Source: Sitta carolinensis (taxonomy: Eukaryota > Chordata > Aves > Passeriformes > Sittidae). From it: 64,000 nt of DNA. The stretch's first letter is position 1. Each line of letters opens with the position of its first letter. Below are positions 47,672 through 60,970 of this stretch, piece after piece. Under the pieces are notes generated by a model that was given only the letters and a program-made list of their open reading frames with translations, was not told the DNA's origin and did not search any database. The stretch is taken from assembly GCA_032173965.1 (NCBI GenBank), contig CM063290.1, positions 3,365,001-3,429,000 of the forward strand. The letters are read 5' to 3'. Position numbers and translations under genes: made by a program.

Positions 47672-50600
47672 GTGAGTCCAGTGGAAATCCTCTCAAGTGC
47701 ATCTGCTGTTCAAAGCAAAGCATCTTCAACAATAATTGTTCAAACAAGGATGGTTTATTAACGTTGGCTTAAATTTAAAGATGCCTTTGCTGCTCTTTTA
47801 AGTGGTTATTTGATAATTTTCTGATTTTTCCAGAATTTTTTTTTTTTTTTTTTTGGTATTGAATTTTAACAAAGCAAGATGAAAGTCTGATCTGATTGAT
47901 ATCAGATGAGTGAGAGTCTGTGGTGGATAATATCACTGAATATCAGCAGTGGTGTCCAGTGGAATATCTGCCTGTTGCTTCTCAACTTGAATGTTCCTGT
48001 GGTGCTCTTACTAAATTTCTCAGCCTTGCTTTTAGCTTTGTGAGAGGAAATTCTGAGTGAAAGCAGGTGGGCAGCAGGTGAAGAATGCAGCAAATCAACC
48101 ACTGTGTTTGTTCATGGGATTTTTTTTCTAGTGCATCTCAAAGTAGGAAGGTTTTATAGCTCACTACCAAATATTTCATAGTATTCCTGGAATAATATAT
48201 GCACCAATCTTTCATTTCACTGTGTTCTAGCATACTGCAGACTGAATTCTGTGTGACTTAGACTCTATCACCCACTCTCAATGAGAATCCTTTTTGTCTC
48301 ACACACTGGCTCACAATTTGATAAACCCACAATGGGTTGTCTTGTAATTTAACACACTGTGTAAAGCTCTCCAAAATTACAGAACTGCATCCATTTGGCT
48401 TCTTAAGGGAGGGAAGAAAGTCATTCCTTCAGAGTAGGCTGTGACTGGGACAAAGGATTTCTTTTGTATTAGGCAAATGATAATTTCCTTTTCAACTGAA
48501 GCATATTGTGCTTTGTTCAAAGGAAGGCAGATTTTTAAGTATTTTGTTTTTTCTCTTTTAAATTCTAATGTGTTCGTGTCCTCACCTGGCTTGTCTGCCA
48601 GGCAGTATGAGTGAGAGGGACTGTAACAATAAACAAAATGCAGAGCTGTGTGCAATGGAGCTGGTGCTGCCTGCAGACAATATTAGTTCAGTTAAGCTGG
48701 GGTTGGGGATTATTTCTTTAATGCCCACAGAAACAAGTTTATGTGGGTGAGTTGAGATGAAGCAGAGTGACACCAAAGCAGGTTGGTTGTGATTGACTCA
48801 CAGAAGGGCTGCTCCTTCAAGGTAAGCAGGATCACAGTTTTCAAGAAGGCTTTTACCAAATGGAATATATATCTCAGCAAATTATAAATTGTCCTTGCCA
48901 TTATAAATTGTCTTTTGAGGCTCCTTTTGTTTGGGAATACCTGTGGAACTGAGGCATTCCCAGCAGGCAGATTGTGTGGGTGCAGCGTGGGGATAGCACG
49001 GGTCAGATTTTCAGGCTGAAATGAGATTGTGCAGTCTCTATTTCACAGGCTGGTGACTGCAGCCCCTGGAAAAACAATGAGAGGTATCCTGCAGTCCTTG
49101 CTCTTTGCACTTGGGTGGAACTTTTATCTTTGGTCGTTTGTCTGCTTTCTATTGATTCCTGAGGTTTGAATGGAATTCCAGTAGTCATCATTTTCAGGTC
49201 TGTACAGCAGCTGCTATCGCAGCCTGGCAGGAGTAAGTTTATAAATTGAATTCTGAAGGGAAAAACCTCCTTTCAGGAAGAATGTTATGGACCATTCACC
49301 TGCCTAACAAAAGCAAGGTAATTTAGAGTGTAAGGCCTCTTAACTGTTGCAGGTGCCTCCAGCCAGATTCTTCTGAGGTTTGTGTCATATTTGTGCAAGC
49401 AAAAGGAAGAAGAAATGCACTGTGGGACTAACAGCCATAGCCTCTAGTTTTCCTGGCTGGTGCTGGAATATTGCTCTTAAAGTAGCTTGGATTTCATGTG
49501 GCTGCATTAATCAATACATTCTGGGATCAAATGATCACTAAGCTTAGTCTGTCCCCTCCTCCCTACTTGTCTGTGTGACCTCACTGTAAATTTGACTGTT
49601 TTCCTTCCAACACTTAGCCCCAAACTAAAAGGGGATCTCTTCCACCAGCATCTCTGCTGAGATCTCTCTGAGGCACTGATTATTCACAATTGGCATGATA
49701 GCAGCTAATGACTTTTTAAAGGAATCCCGGGGTGTCTCTGCAGCCTGGCACACAACACTTTCCTGATTAGATGCTGAAAGGGTCAGGGCTCCTGCAACCA
49801 ACTTAATGTAATTGTGTTTAGAAATGTGTTATTGCACCCCTTGTGCACGTCACTCCATAGTTTTGTTATTTCACCCACACAAGCAGCAATGAAAACTTAG
49901 AGAAAGATTTATGAGTGAAATGGTGGGGTTCTTCATTCAGCCATTGCAGGGACTCGCTAACAGATTGAGCTGTCTGTTGCATTGTCTGCTGCAATTTGTC
50001 TTGTAATAATAGACTTACATCAATTACAATGTGAACTTGCAAGCTGGATTTCTTTCCATTCTTTTAACTTGTTTGGAAGTTGTGATCCCCATTTGTCCCA
50101 ATGAAAGGGAGGGAAAACCTGTAACGAAAAAGAGGGAGAAGGTGAAGTGCCAAGAATGAATTCTGCTGCACTGCTGGTGTCATTGATATGCACTAGTTGT
50201 CCTGGTAATCTGGTTCAAGGCCTGGTAGCCACCTGAGCTGGACATGGAGGTAAATTAATTCCATTTAGCTTGTTTTATTCAGCCCTGGGACTTTTACTTG
50301 GATATGCAGCCATTGAAAACATTCCAAGTTCTACGAACAAGGGTGTATTTATTTACTCCTCGTGTACATAGCATTGCTCAATGGAAAAATGAGGGGTTAG
50401 TTTTGACTCTTAAGTGTTTTGTCATCAAATCTCAAGTTGTTGCTGGTTTTACCGAGTGCCCCCTGATGGGTTTTAACACATAAAGAAACCAGAGTGAGAA
50501 CTGAACAGGCTTTATAATTTCTTGACTGATACAAAATCCCAGCATGATTAATGCTTTGCAAGAGGCTCCCATAATTAAGAAACAATAAGTACAATTGAGT

Positions 50601-53600
50601 CTATCTGAGACAATGGGTGTAATTGTAAGATGTTTAAAAATAGGTGAGGAATGGCCAGGGAAGACTTGTCAGGAAAGTGTTTGTCATGGTGTTTGTCCTC
50701 TTAGAAGATGTTCATCCTCTTTAAAGAAAGCTGAATACAATATCCCAGTGTTTAACAGATAAGGTGCTAATAGATGCAGTTTCCCACTAATGTTTGCTGT
50801 CACACAAGTGGAATTTTAAATTCTTTTGCAGTGCCTGGTGCAGGCTGTTAGAGATGGCAGGAGGTGCTTCCCAAGCACACACCCTGTGCTCTGCTGGGTG
50901 CAGTGCTCACCTGATAAGAGATTTCTTTTCCACCTGCCACTGACCTTGGATATTTAGTGCAGTAACTTTTGGCAAATTACCCGCTCTGCCTGGGCTTTGT
51001 TGTACATGAAATGTTGATAATGGTGGCTCATTCCTTTGTCAGGCGCTTTGAGACCCAAGTAATTAAGTGTAAGATAATAGCATTGGAATGTGTATATAAA
51101 GGCAAAATGCACACTGCATGGGTAGCTAAATGAAATGCTTATGAGGGAGATATTCATCAGTTCATTGACTAGCTGTCAATCTCTGCTTTCACTCTGGTCA
51201 CACACTATTAAGATATTGAACTATATAAAGATTGTGGTAAACAAAAATGTCAGCGTCTCCTAGACCAGGTAGATCAGAGTTTACACTATAAAACTGCTTC
51301 AAATAAAGGTGGGGTGTTTTTAAGCCATTGATTAAAATGGCAGGAATTCTGATATATCTTCCTGCAAATAGAAATACTCTGTTCTTTCACTGCGAAAAAG
51401 AATTTTCTTCCATTTTCCTCTAGGAAATGTTTCTTCCTGCAAAGAGCTGTTAGATATAACTTGTGATTAACATCCTGTCTGCCATCCTGGTCTCTTGTAG
51501 AGATGAAGTTTTTCTTCTTTGAGGCTGAACACCTACTCAAGCCTTACAGGGCAGTGTAAATCCATGAACCAGTGCTACAAATTTTCCTTCTTTAAAATAG
51601 CAAATGGCAAGCTGAAAGCTCCCATGGATCTGTTGCCCATAGGGATGTCTTCCGTTTTTCATGGATTTTGGTTTTCCACTGAAACTATAAAATATTTAGA
51701 TATTTGTGGGGATAAATTAGTTCGGATAGCTGGGCCCTCATTGTGCCAGGGGTTTTGGCATTTTGTTGTCTTATTTTGGCCATGAGTCCCCTGAAGTTTG
51801 ACCCAAGACAACCTTTTTAACTTGAAAATTTGCCATTAGCCCATAAGGAGAGTAGAAGAGGATGGCACAAAAGATGATTTATGCTCGACTGCTCTAGTTT
51901 AGTGCATAGAATATCTTAAATGTACCAGGTTTGGTGTTTTTTTCTGTTTTAGCACAGTCACTCTCCTGCTCCAAATGACTCAGTCTCATTAGTAAAATGC
52001 CAGCCTGTCGTGGCAAGGGAAGCAGAGATGACTGATGAGGCTGCTCAGGGTAGGAAAGTATCTGTCCTCTGGCAGCAAGAAACCTTGTGATCACCCTCTC
52101 TCCTGGTGGGACCCTCGGTTCTGTTCTTCCTCTCTCCTGTTTGACTCCCAGGAGCAGTGATCCATCAAGCCTGCGCCTGGATTTTGGCTCCTGTGATGGA
52201 GAAGCACTGGCAGGCAGCATGTGGGAAGGTGGAGATGCTTTTGAGCCTTCCTGCAGCCCTGAAGGAGCCTTGGGAGCTCTTGACAGCTCACGAGCATCCT
52301 GTGGGCTGGGAATGTGCTGCAGCCACAGCTCCTGCATGAGGGACTGTGCTGAGGAGCCCTTTCCTGGCACTTGTCAAGGCAATAACAGTGCTGTGCATTA
52401 GAGGGTCCCAAACCCTCCCAAGGAGAACAATGTGAAAACATGAGCGTGTTTTGAACAGCAAGCAGAGCTAACAAGGTGTGTTGATGTGTTCCATCTCATC
52501 AGAAGCTCAGAGCAGAGCGTGGCACTCCTTTGTGTCGGTCCTGGGTGAAGCACGAGCAGTGAGAGGAGTTTCAGGTGATGGTGCTTGAATGTCTTCACTT
52601 TGGACATGGCAGGTTGGTTGTGGCCAGCAAGCAATGCTTGAGCTTGTGTTAAAGACCTAGCCACTGCTCCAAACTCAGCCAGTTCTAAGGCAAATTGGTT
52701 TAACTCAGTGAAAGAATAGGCAGTGTAGGTTTTAAACCTTAATATTAATTGGCCATATTGCAAATGGAGAAGCTCTTGATTTCGATGTGGTCTGAGAGGC
52801 CAGTAAATATTTAGCTCTTTGCTATAATTCTTTTCTACACTGAAGATTTCAGACATTTAAAACTGTTCCAGAGGGGTTTCAGGTGATTTTTATTTCATGT
52901 TAAGAGTGTTCTGCTGCCCAGCATGCATTTGAAAAATACCCCTTATATAACTTGAGGTGGTTTTGGATTTAAAGCCGACTTCAGTTATCTGGACAACTCT
53001 GCCTTTGCTAAAACCAGTCCAAAATAAGGATGACCTTTTCAAATTTCCCCTCTCAGTATCTCCTTTCACATGGAAACGTTGCTGTTTTCACTGTGTCAGT
53101 CCCCCTGCTGCATCTCTCCACGTTCCCTGGCAGGGTCTGGAGCACGCTGCCAGCAGGTGAGCTCAGAGCAAAGGCAGCTTTGTGTCCCTGTGTGATGCTC
53201 AGGGTGTCACCGGGGGCTGGCAGGGCTGAGCTGGGTCCTGCTGCCTTCTCTTGGGTGCTTCTCCTGCAGTTCTGCTCTTGCTGACCTTGGAGCTGCTGCC
53301 CCAGGTGGGATGACAGAGCCCCATGGCATCTACAGGGCCAGTGTGGGCCCTTCCAGGAGCACAGGGAGGAGGGGGGAAACCTGATGTCTTCTTCTTTCTG
53401 TTTATGAGTAGTTTATCCAATTTAGTGAAAATTTAGATGCAGTGAAGTCTTCAATTGCAGCCTTTTAGCTGATTCTAGTCTCACTGCAGAGTTAGTCCTT
53501 CAGCACTTTCCAATTGCCTTGAAAATCTAGAAACAAAAAGGTTCTGCTTGATTTTTTTTTTTTTTAACCTCAACCCTTAATGAAACCTGTAAATTTCATA

Positions 53601-55557
53601 TTAGACTTTTAAAGAGAAAAAGAAATGATTTTGAGTACTAAGAAAAAAATCTGCTTCTAATCTACGATGTCATCCCCATCATGTAGGTCTATCAAAACAG
53701 TCATCTCCTGCCAGGGTTTGGTCTCATGGTGACACACCTTCCTGTAATCTGTCTCCTGTACTCTGGTGACAACTGACAGGTATCCTGATACTTCAAACAT
53801 AGTGGGATTTGTATATTTAAATTACAGACGTGTAGAGCTACAAATTAATAGGAAGGTAACATTGGACCTCAGTATAAAGTGCCCCAAGTCTGGAGCTGAT
53901 TAGAAAGCCATGAGAAAGAGGAGGTGGATGTTCTTTTGGGCAGAGATTTGCAGAAGAGCAAATGCAGTGCACAGATCCCTGCAGGAGGTCCAAGCTGTCT
54001 GTAATCTCTCAAGGAAGAAAGTTATGGTTGAATAAAATGACGTTAGCTGTTCTGGTGATAGATAACACTTGATTCAGAGATTAATTCCAGTTGTGAGCAA
54101 GGTCCTAGGCAGGATTCAAAAAACTTGAAAGCATGGCTTCCTCCAAACTTTCCACCCTTTCTACTTTGCTTCCCTCCTCACACCCACCTGCTCTTTGCCA
54201 ATATTGTCCATAGAAACACCTTTCATCACCAGGAAGGCACGAACCCCTCCAGATAAAAAAGCCCTTTAAAGCAGCCACTAAAAAGCTGCGAGGAATAAAA
54301 GCTTTGCCGTTCTAAAACAGGAACGGTAAAAACGCTGATTGAAAAATCATGACTGGCTCTCTGCTAGGTATGACAGGATATAATCATCAGCCCATCTTGC
54401 TGAAAGGCTCTGCAGTGCCTGGGCTCCACAGCCATTAGGAGGAAGCGACAGGTAGACAGACAGCAGAGCTGGAGCTGCAAACAAATATGTCAGGAGTAAA
54501 TGAACCTCGGAATAACCACTCGAGAGAGAATTCACCCCTGTTGTCTTTGCCACAAAAGGCTGTTTACTCTGTGCTTGCTGCAGAAGGTAAAAGTAACAAA
54601 GCACGGGGGAAGAGCTGCTGTCTGGCTGCTGGCATTTATTTGCTGTTGGGTGAGGGAGAGGGGTGGCAGCCACAGCAGAGGTGAGTGCTGTGCAGAGGGG
54701 CTGGGCAGGACATTGTGCCCCCACGCCAACAAAAGGTGAACGAGCAGATGTCTCTAGAAACATCTGGATTCGATTTCATGACACCTGCGTGGCCTCTGTG
54801 TGGCTGTGGGCAGATTTATTTGGGTTTCCAGCTTGCTTCAGGGGTTGGAGCTGGATCACAATGAATTTGATCGAGTAATGCAGATGAATTTAATTAGCCC
54901 GAGGTACCATGGCTAAGCTCTGCCAGCACCCAGGTCGTGCAGCTCTGGATGCAGCCCCTATATTAATAAAGCATCTAGACAGCATGGAATTTTAACTGGT
55001 TTGGCAGAAGACCCAGCAGATTATTATGTCTTAAAGAATATTTCTGCTGTGTTTTGGTAGCTTTTCAGAGTGAAGTTGGAGTTGGTTGCTGTGCATTTCG
55101 TTGTCCTGCCTGCCGAGAGCTCTCCCCTTTTCCAGCCTCCCCATGCTCTGAGCCAGAGGTCAGGCACTTCTGCTGCACTTTCCCTCCCATCCACAAAAAT
55201 CTTTGGACTCGTGTGTTTCCAAAGCTACAAATAACAGGAGAACCCTTCACAAACAAAGCCTGGCTGGCTGTTGTTTTCTACTTCAGTGGCATTAGTGCAG
55301 TGTGTCACTGCTGATTGCTGCTCCTGCCAGGAGATGTTCTTGAGGCATTGTCACTGCAATGTCCCTTGTGGAAGGGAGGGAGAGGAGCTGCCTCCAGCAG
55401 CACTGCAAGGACTGGGGACTGACAAAGTCAAATTTGGGTTGCTAATTGTTTTTGCTGACCTAAACACTTTGACACATGAACAGATTTGCACTGTCAAAGG
55501 AAAAAGGGGATACCTCAGAAATGTGTGGGTTTTGCTGTTCAGTCAGGACTGTATCAT

Positions 55558-55672
55558 AGGTTTGGAAGGGAGAATAATTTTTTTTTTTTTTTTCAACCCC
55601 CTGCCATGAGCAGGGACACTTCCACTGGACCAGGTTGCTCCAAGCCCTCTCCTTGAACACTCTCAGGAAGGG
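55558..55672 (-). mobile_element. CR1 LINE 3'-end fragment interrupted by poly-T
   Basis: GGTTTGGAAGGGAGAATAAT is followed by a T run (about 55578-55593) and then CAACCCCCTGCCATGAGCAG, GGACACTTCCACTGGACCAG and TTGCTCCAAGCCCTCTCC. The modules are the reverse complement of a CR1 tail, but the segment that normally separates the first two is replaced by the homopolymer. Confidence 0.8.
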
Positions 55673-58600
55673 GGATCTACAGCTTCTCTGGTCTGGTACC
55701 TCTAAATCTACTTGAAGCCAGAAACAATGGCCTTTAAAAATTATTTTATCATCAAAGGAAAAGCTGTGGTGCCTGTCCTGGTTCCTTTCCAGCCCTTGTC
55801 TGCAATTCTCTCAAGCTGGGTCTGGGTATTTCTTTCTGCCAGAGGCTGTGTTTTAAGGCTTAGGAGTAGATGTGTTAATGTGTATCCTGTCACTTTTTCT
55901 GCAGCAAACTCCTTCCATCCTGTGCCTTGTGTCTCCTTGGGTGTCCTCTCAATGCTTTTAAGGAAACAGCTATTTGTTGTCAGCCATCATCCGCCTAGAA
56001 ATTTGTTTTCTCAGGTGTAATGACTGCAGCAGAATTCTTCAGCATAAATACTGTTTTACAGTCATTTAACAGCATTTTCAGTGCTGATGTTTATTTCCTC
56101 TAAAAGGGGCAAAAGAGTTAATTACATTGTCTAGAAAGGGAGGCAGAATCTTGCCAGCAACCACGAGGCATTGCTGCTCACTTCGATAGAACTGAACTCA
56201 CAGTAGTGGCAGCTGGATTTAATTATAAGTTTGCAACCCTGTGGTTTCAGCAGCAGCTGCTGAAGAATGGATAATGCAAGTAGCCTTCGAAGCCATTCAC
56301 ATTAGAGATAAAACCTTGTCATTCACCGAGACAGCTGACTGAACAAGTATTAAAATGAATAAAGATTTCCCCAGGGAGGTCGCAGGATGAGGTTTGTTTT
56401 TTTGTCTCGCTGGCTCTTGCTCAGATATGTCAGGCGTGCAGGGTTTTACTCTGCTTCCACCCAAAAATATGAGACTACTCACAAATGAAAGGCTTAGATT
56501 ATCTAATCTAAGTGCTGGTTGTGTGATTAACCTCAGCGAGTTAGGAAGGAAATGTTACTTACTGGACTTTTTTGTATTTCTGTAGCAATCTTAAGAAAGC
56601 ATTATCCCTGCCTGGAACAGGGAGGGATGGGAGAAGGCTAAACATGTGCTAAAGATACCTTAAAAAATCACTTTATTTGTCATTTTATTCAATTATATGT
56701 CTGTAATAGATCACCACAACTGAAATGCTATGGAAGAGTATGTAACTACTGAAGTTATATTTTCATTATTCTGTTGTTGATATATTTCAGCTTTTGTAAA
56801 CATAAAAATTTTACAGTGAATTTGAGCCTTGTGAAACTAAAATGAATAGCTAGAACCTCCATAGGCAAATTAAAATATTCTCCAAGTCAGTCTGGAACAA
56901 GAACTTGGTCTAAATGATTTTTCCAGCATCATTGGTCAGTTGCTTCCTAAAATAACTTCCCATACTCTCTTGAATTTTGAGCTTAGTGCTGGTTTGGAGC
57001 ATTGGAAACCTTTTCTGTTTTTCTACCATAAGATTTGGTATCCTCTGAAAATAAGTCCTGTTTAAGACAGCTTTTGTTGGTCACATAAAAAGCAGTGAAG
57101 GTTGGGTGAATTTCAGATTTGGCTGTTTGAAAATTGAGTCTTTCTTAAGTCTTCTCTTAGGTGCTTCCTTTTTTCCCCAATAATACTGAACGCACTGATT
57201 TACTCTGCTTAAAGGAAATGCAGCTTTTATTTGTCTAGGCAGATATTTAATTTCTGCTTTGTCACATCTCCAGTGGAAGAAGAGGCAGCTATGGATGAAG
57301 TGGTCCCTGGAGGCACTGGCCCTGTGATTCTTACAATTTATTTTATTTTTGAGTGTCTTTATCCTTCTTTTTCCCTTTTCCCACTTCTTTTTTTTTCCAT
57401 CCTTGCTACTTTCCAAGCCTCAAGTTGTGACTTAAACTTTAGATCCAGTTATTTCAAAATTGTTTTCTGCTTCTTCAGCTACTTTCTAATAATCTCTAAG
57501 TACACCAAAAGTTGAAAAGGCCAAATCTATTTCGTGACCACCTGGAATAAAAGTGGCTGCTCCTGTTTTTCAGACGTTTGAGAGATTCTCATGGTGGTAC
57601 TGAAGTGGGGGAATTGGTGTCCGTGCTATCCTTTTAAAGAAAACTTATTTCTTACTGTTTCCTTTTTTGTGAAATCTAATTGCTTTTGCTTCACCAAGAA
57701 TTCACAGGCAATTGCTTTTCTCGCCGTTATCCGCACTGCAAGGGGAGCTTTTGTGTGCAGGGTTGCTGACCTGAATCTGTTTTTTCTCTCTGTATTCTCC
57801 CTGTTTGGGAGCTCAGAGAGCTGACAGGAGTTCGGGGAGGCAGTGCTGATCTGCTGGATGTCTGGCATCGTTTCCTTCACGTGTGAGTGCTGGAAATCCA
57901 GTTGGTATTAACATAATGGAACATGAGGGCAGGAATGGCCCATTCCATGGACAGTCCTGTGGCTAGATTTTGATTTTCACTTTTCCATCCATCTCTTCTT
58001 CCTGCTCCAATCTGAGCTCTACCTGCTGGGTGACTTTTATCCTTCCCCACTGACCCTGTGCAGCTCTTACTGAGCCTTCTAGATCTGTGTGCTGCATTTA
58101 TGTTGTAGATAATCTAGAAGCTGTAAATGTAACTTTCTTGGGGTTGGGGAAAAAAAAATCCAGCTCAATATGATGTTAAACTTGGTGAATATTTTCTCAT
58201 TTTGGATCTTGGTATCCTAAGGAACATAGTTGTGAAATTGTGTGTAAAGTTTAAGTGAATATTTTTGTTTGCTTGTTGTGCTGCTGCTGTAAATAGGGGC
58301 TGTTTATATTAAGTGGTGTTTTTCAAGCTGAATTTGCAGTGCATCCTTTCTGGATCTTTGTACAGTCAAAGAAGTCAAGGGTTCAGCTAAATCCTCTCTT
58401 CCCTGATTTCTGTGTTTTGTGGTTAAAGTCTTCTTTTGTGTACTGGAAGGTGGTACTGTATGAATAAAACTAAATTTGGAGTTGTTTTCACACACAATCT
58501 CTGCTTGAAATAATCTTTCTTTAGTTTTATATGGTGTGGGAAGTAACAGGTGGGAGAATGTGCTAACAGAGGAGATAAGAGAGAGATGTTCATCAGAGGG

Positions 58601-60699
58601 CAGACTTAATAACTGTGAAATAAGTGAATATATTACAATGCTTGCTAAATTCTTTACAAGGAGAGCAAATTCACCTGTGGCATGACTATGCAATTATACA
58701 TCGATTGCAGCAGAGTTGTGCTTCACGTCTCGAGAGAATTTTGCCACAGTTTGTTTCACGTTCCACCTTTGTTCCAGCCAAGTAAACTCGAGACAGAAGA
58801 AAATTGCACAATACAGGGGGAAAAATGGAAAAGGAGAAACTGTAGGTGTAGCTCTGAGTGTTGCTCTCGTCATCATCTTTGTGTTGCAGAGAGCTTTGTG
58901 TGAGGATCCATTTATCCTGGCAGTTGTTCATTATCCTGCCAGCCCCTTGGCATTATCATTCATCCTGACAAGCACATAATAAAGCCAAGAGTTTCAGAGC
59001 TGATGAACAACTGTATCTGTGAATAAATACTTCAGGGTTTTGGGGTTGGGCAACTAATTCAGTTTGGCTGAAAACATTCTCTTGGCTTTGTCTCATTCTA
59101 CACAGAAATGGGATGGCAGATAGGTTCACCAAACCCTGAAATGCTATCATTCCTCTTATGGACTATGGGCAGCTTGCTGGAGGTGAAGGATGAAGCTAAC
59201 TAGCAATTTAGACAAGTGTATGAAGAGTAGCATAACTCTTTAAAATATCCCAGAAAGTTACAGTTATCCATTCAGAGCAGTTCAAAATGAGCTCTCATTT
59301 TTCTCAAAATTCCTGTGTACTCTTAGATAAGTATTTATAATGTAAGGGTGCTGTTTTTATGAAAAAAACCCCAACAAAACCAAAAAAAGAACACCAAAAA
59401 GGTGGCATGCTACCAGCAGGTTGTTGTAAAAGCCTGGTTGGGTAATTTGTGAGCTCAGCACTTCAGAATTGTTACTGCATCCCAGAAATGCTTCTTTTCA
59501 CTTCCTTGAGCCTTAAAACAAGGAAGACTATTTAAAGAAAAACAATTGAACTACCCCAAAATAACCAGACACCCATATTTGTGATGTTTCAGGTGTACCT
59601 AGACATTTAGAAAAGAGATGTGCACAGGTTGGAGTGGGGGAGAATGCACGGAGAGAAGAACTGAGTGAGGTGAAATCTGCTCTGACATGGTCTTGGTTAA
59701 GACCAGCATTTTTTGAACCAGGACTATTCTCTTGGAGCAAGTTCTCCTTATTAATTGAAATATTGCTCTCATGGCCTCTTCATAAATGTTCATTTACATA
59801 AGCTTTCAAAAATGCAAATTCAGTGCCAGTATCTCTTTCTTTTATTTTTAATAGACATATCAATGCATCGAGATGAAAGTGTGTGTAGCAACAGCACATT
59901 CTATCTTATAAATATCAAAACAGATTTAAAATATGCTCTCTGGGTAGCACTGTGCCTTGGGATTCAGAAGCAGAATATGCCTGAGGTGTTGTTCATCCCA
60001 GGGTGTGTTGCCTTGCTCCTGCACCCTGGCTGACCCACACTGCAGTTCATTGGACAGGATATAATGCTGTGAGTTTTCTTTGCCCTTTACCCTGACACAG
60101 GTACTTAGTAGCTATCACCTGATTTATTTTACTGGGCTTGTTCCTGTCCAATATCAAATTTCCTGACTTAGGAGTTTTAAGCAGGCCATATTTTTTTTGC
60201 TCTGTTGGGAGGCCCATATTTCTGTCACCATTTCAGAGGTTTTCTGTGTGGTCATTATTAACCTCGTTCAGTGCTACCAGCAAACCTGTGAGATTTTTAG
60301 CTAGTGATGGTGAGGATCTCTTGCCTGCATAACACTCTGGCTTGGCAGATGTGCCAGTCTCTTCCTAAAGATGCTCTGTGGGCTAAATTCGTTGGGGACT
60401 GACAAAGCTTTGCTGCACTGAAGCTGGAGGACAAAGGATGGGGAGTGGTACTCATCCAGAAATCACATCAGTGTCCATGTCTGAGAGTGCACACAGTCCT
60501 GGGGAAAAGAAAATAAATCTGGCCTTGCTGTGTGGGGCAGAGTGATGGAGGTTCCTCTCGTGCTGCTGTGCTGTCCTCCCACTGGAGGGACAGACAGCTC
60601 CTGTGTAGTCTGGTTCCAGGCCTGAGGTTTTTGGTTTCCTGATGTTTTTGTTTTCTGATGTTCTTTCCCAGGAAAGGGTGATAAACACGATGGAATGTT

Positions 60700-60970
60700 T
60701 TTGTAACAATTTCTATGTTATTCATTCCTTCTGACAGGAGGGATTTCTTCTTGCTGTCCCTCTGGTTTGAACAATGTGATTGAGGAAGTTTGCCTTTGTT
60801 TCACCAATCACATTGGTCTGTGTAAAATTGTATTTAAGGGAGAACCATCCCTAATAAAAATAATAATTTTTTAGCCTTCTGATCACAGAGTCCTGCTTCA
60901 TCCAGCCCTTTCCTCAAGTCCCTTTCCTGCCAGTGCAATTCAGGCTCCTATTTCATCCCCTGCAGAGTTT
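60700..60970 (+). mobile_element. Possible solo LTR of an endogenous retrovirus
   Basis: A promoter-like order is visible on the plus strand: CCAAT (60804-60808), inverted CCAAT (60812-60816), TATTTAAG (60831-60838), AATAAA (60853-60858), then a pyrimidine-rich tail with TCCTGCTTCATCCAGCCC. The close TATA-to-polyadenylation spacing suits a short R region. No internal viral genes or clear target duplication were found, so the edges are uncertain and this may be a chance arrangement. Confidence 0.35.

Noticed and set aside
52087..52401. Cysteine-containing plus-strand frame as a possible EGF exon
   Set aside because: Cysteine spacing does not fit EGF, and no matching phase-1 acceptor and donor pair brackets it.
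55054..55609. Cysteine-rich frames as further EGFEM1 exons
   Set aside because: Cysteine order does not fit EGF, and no phase-compatible splice sites were found.
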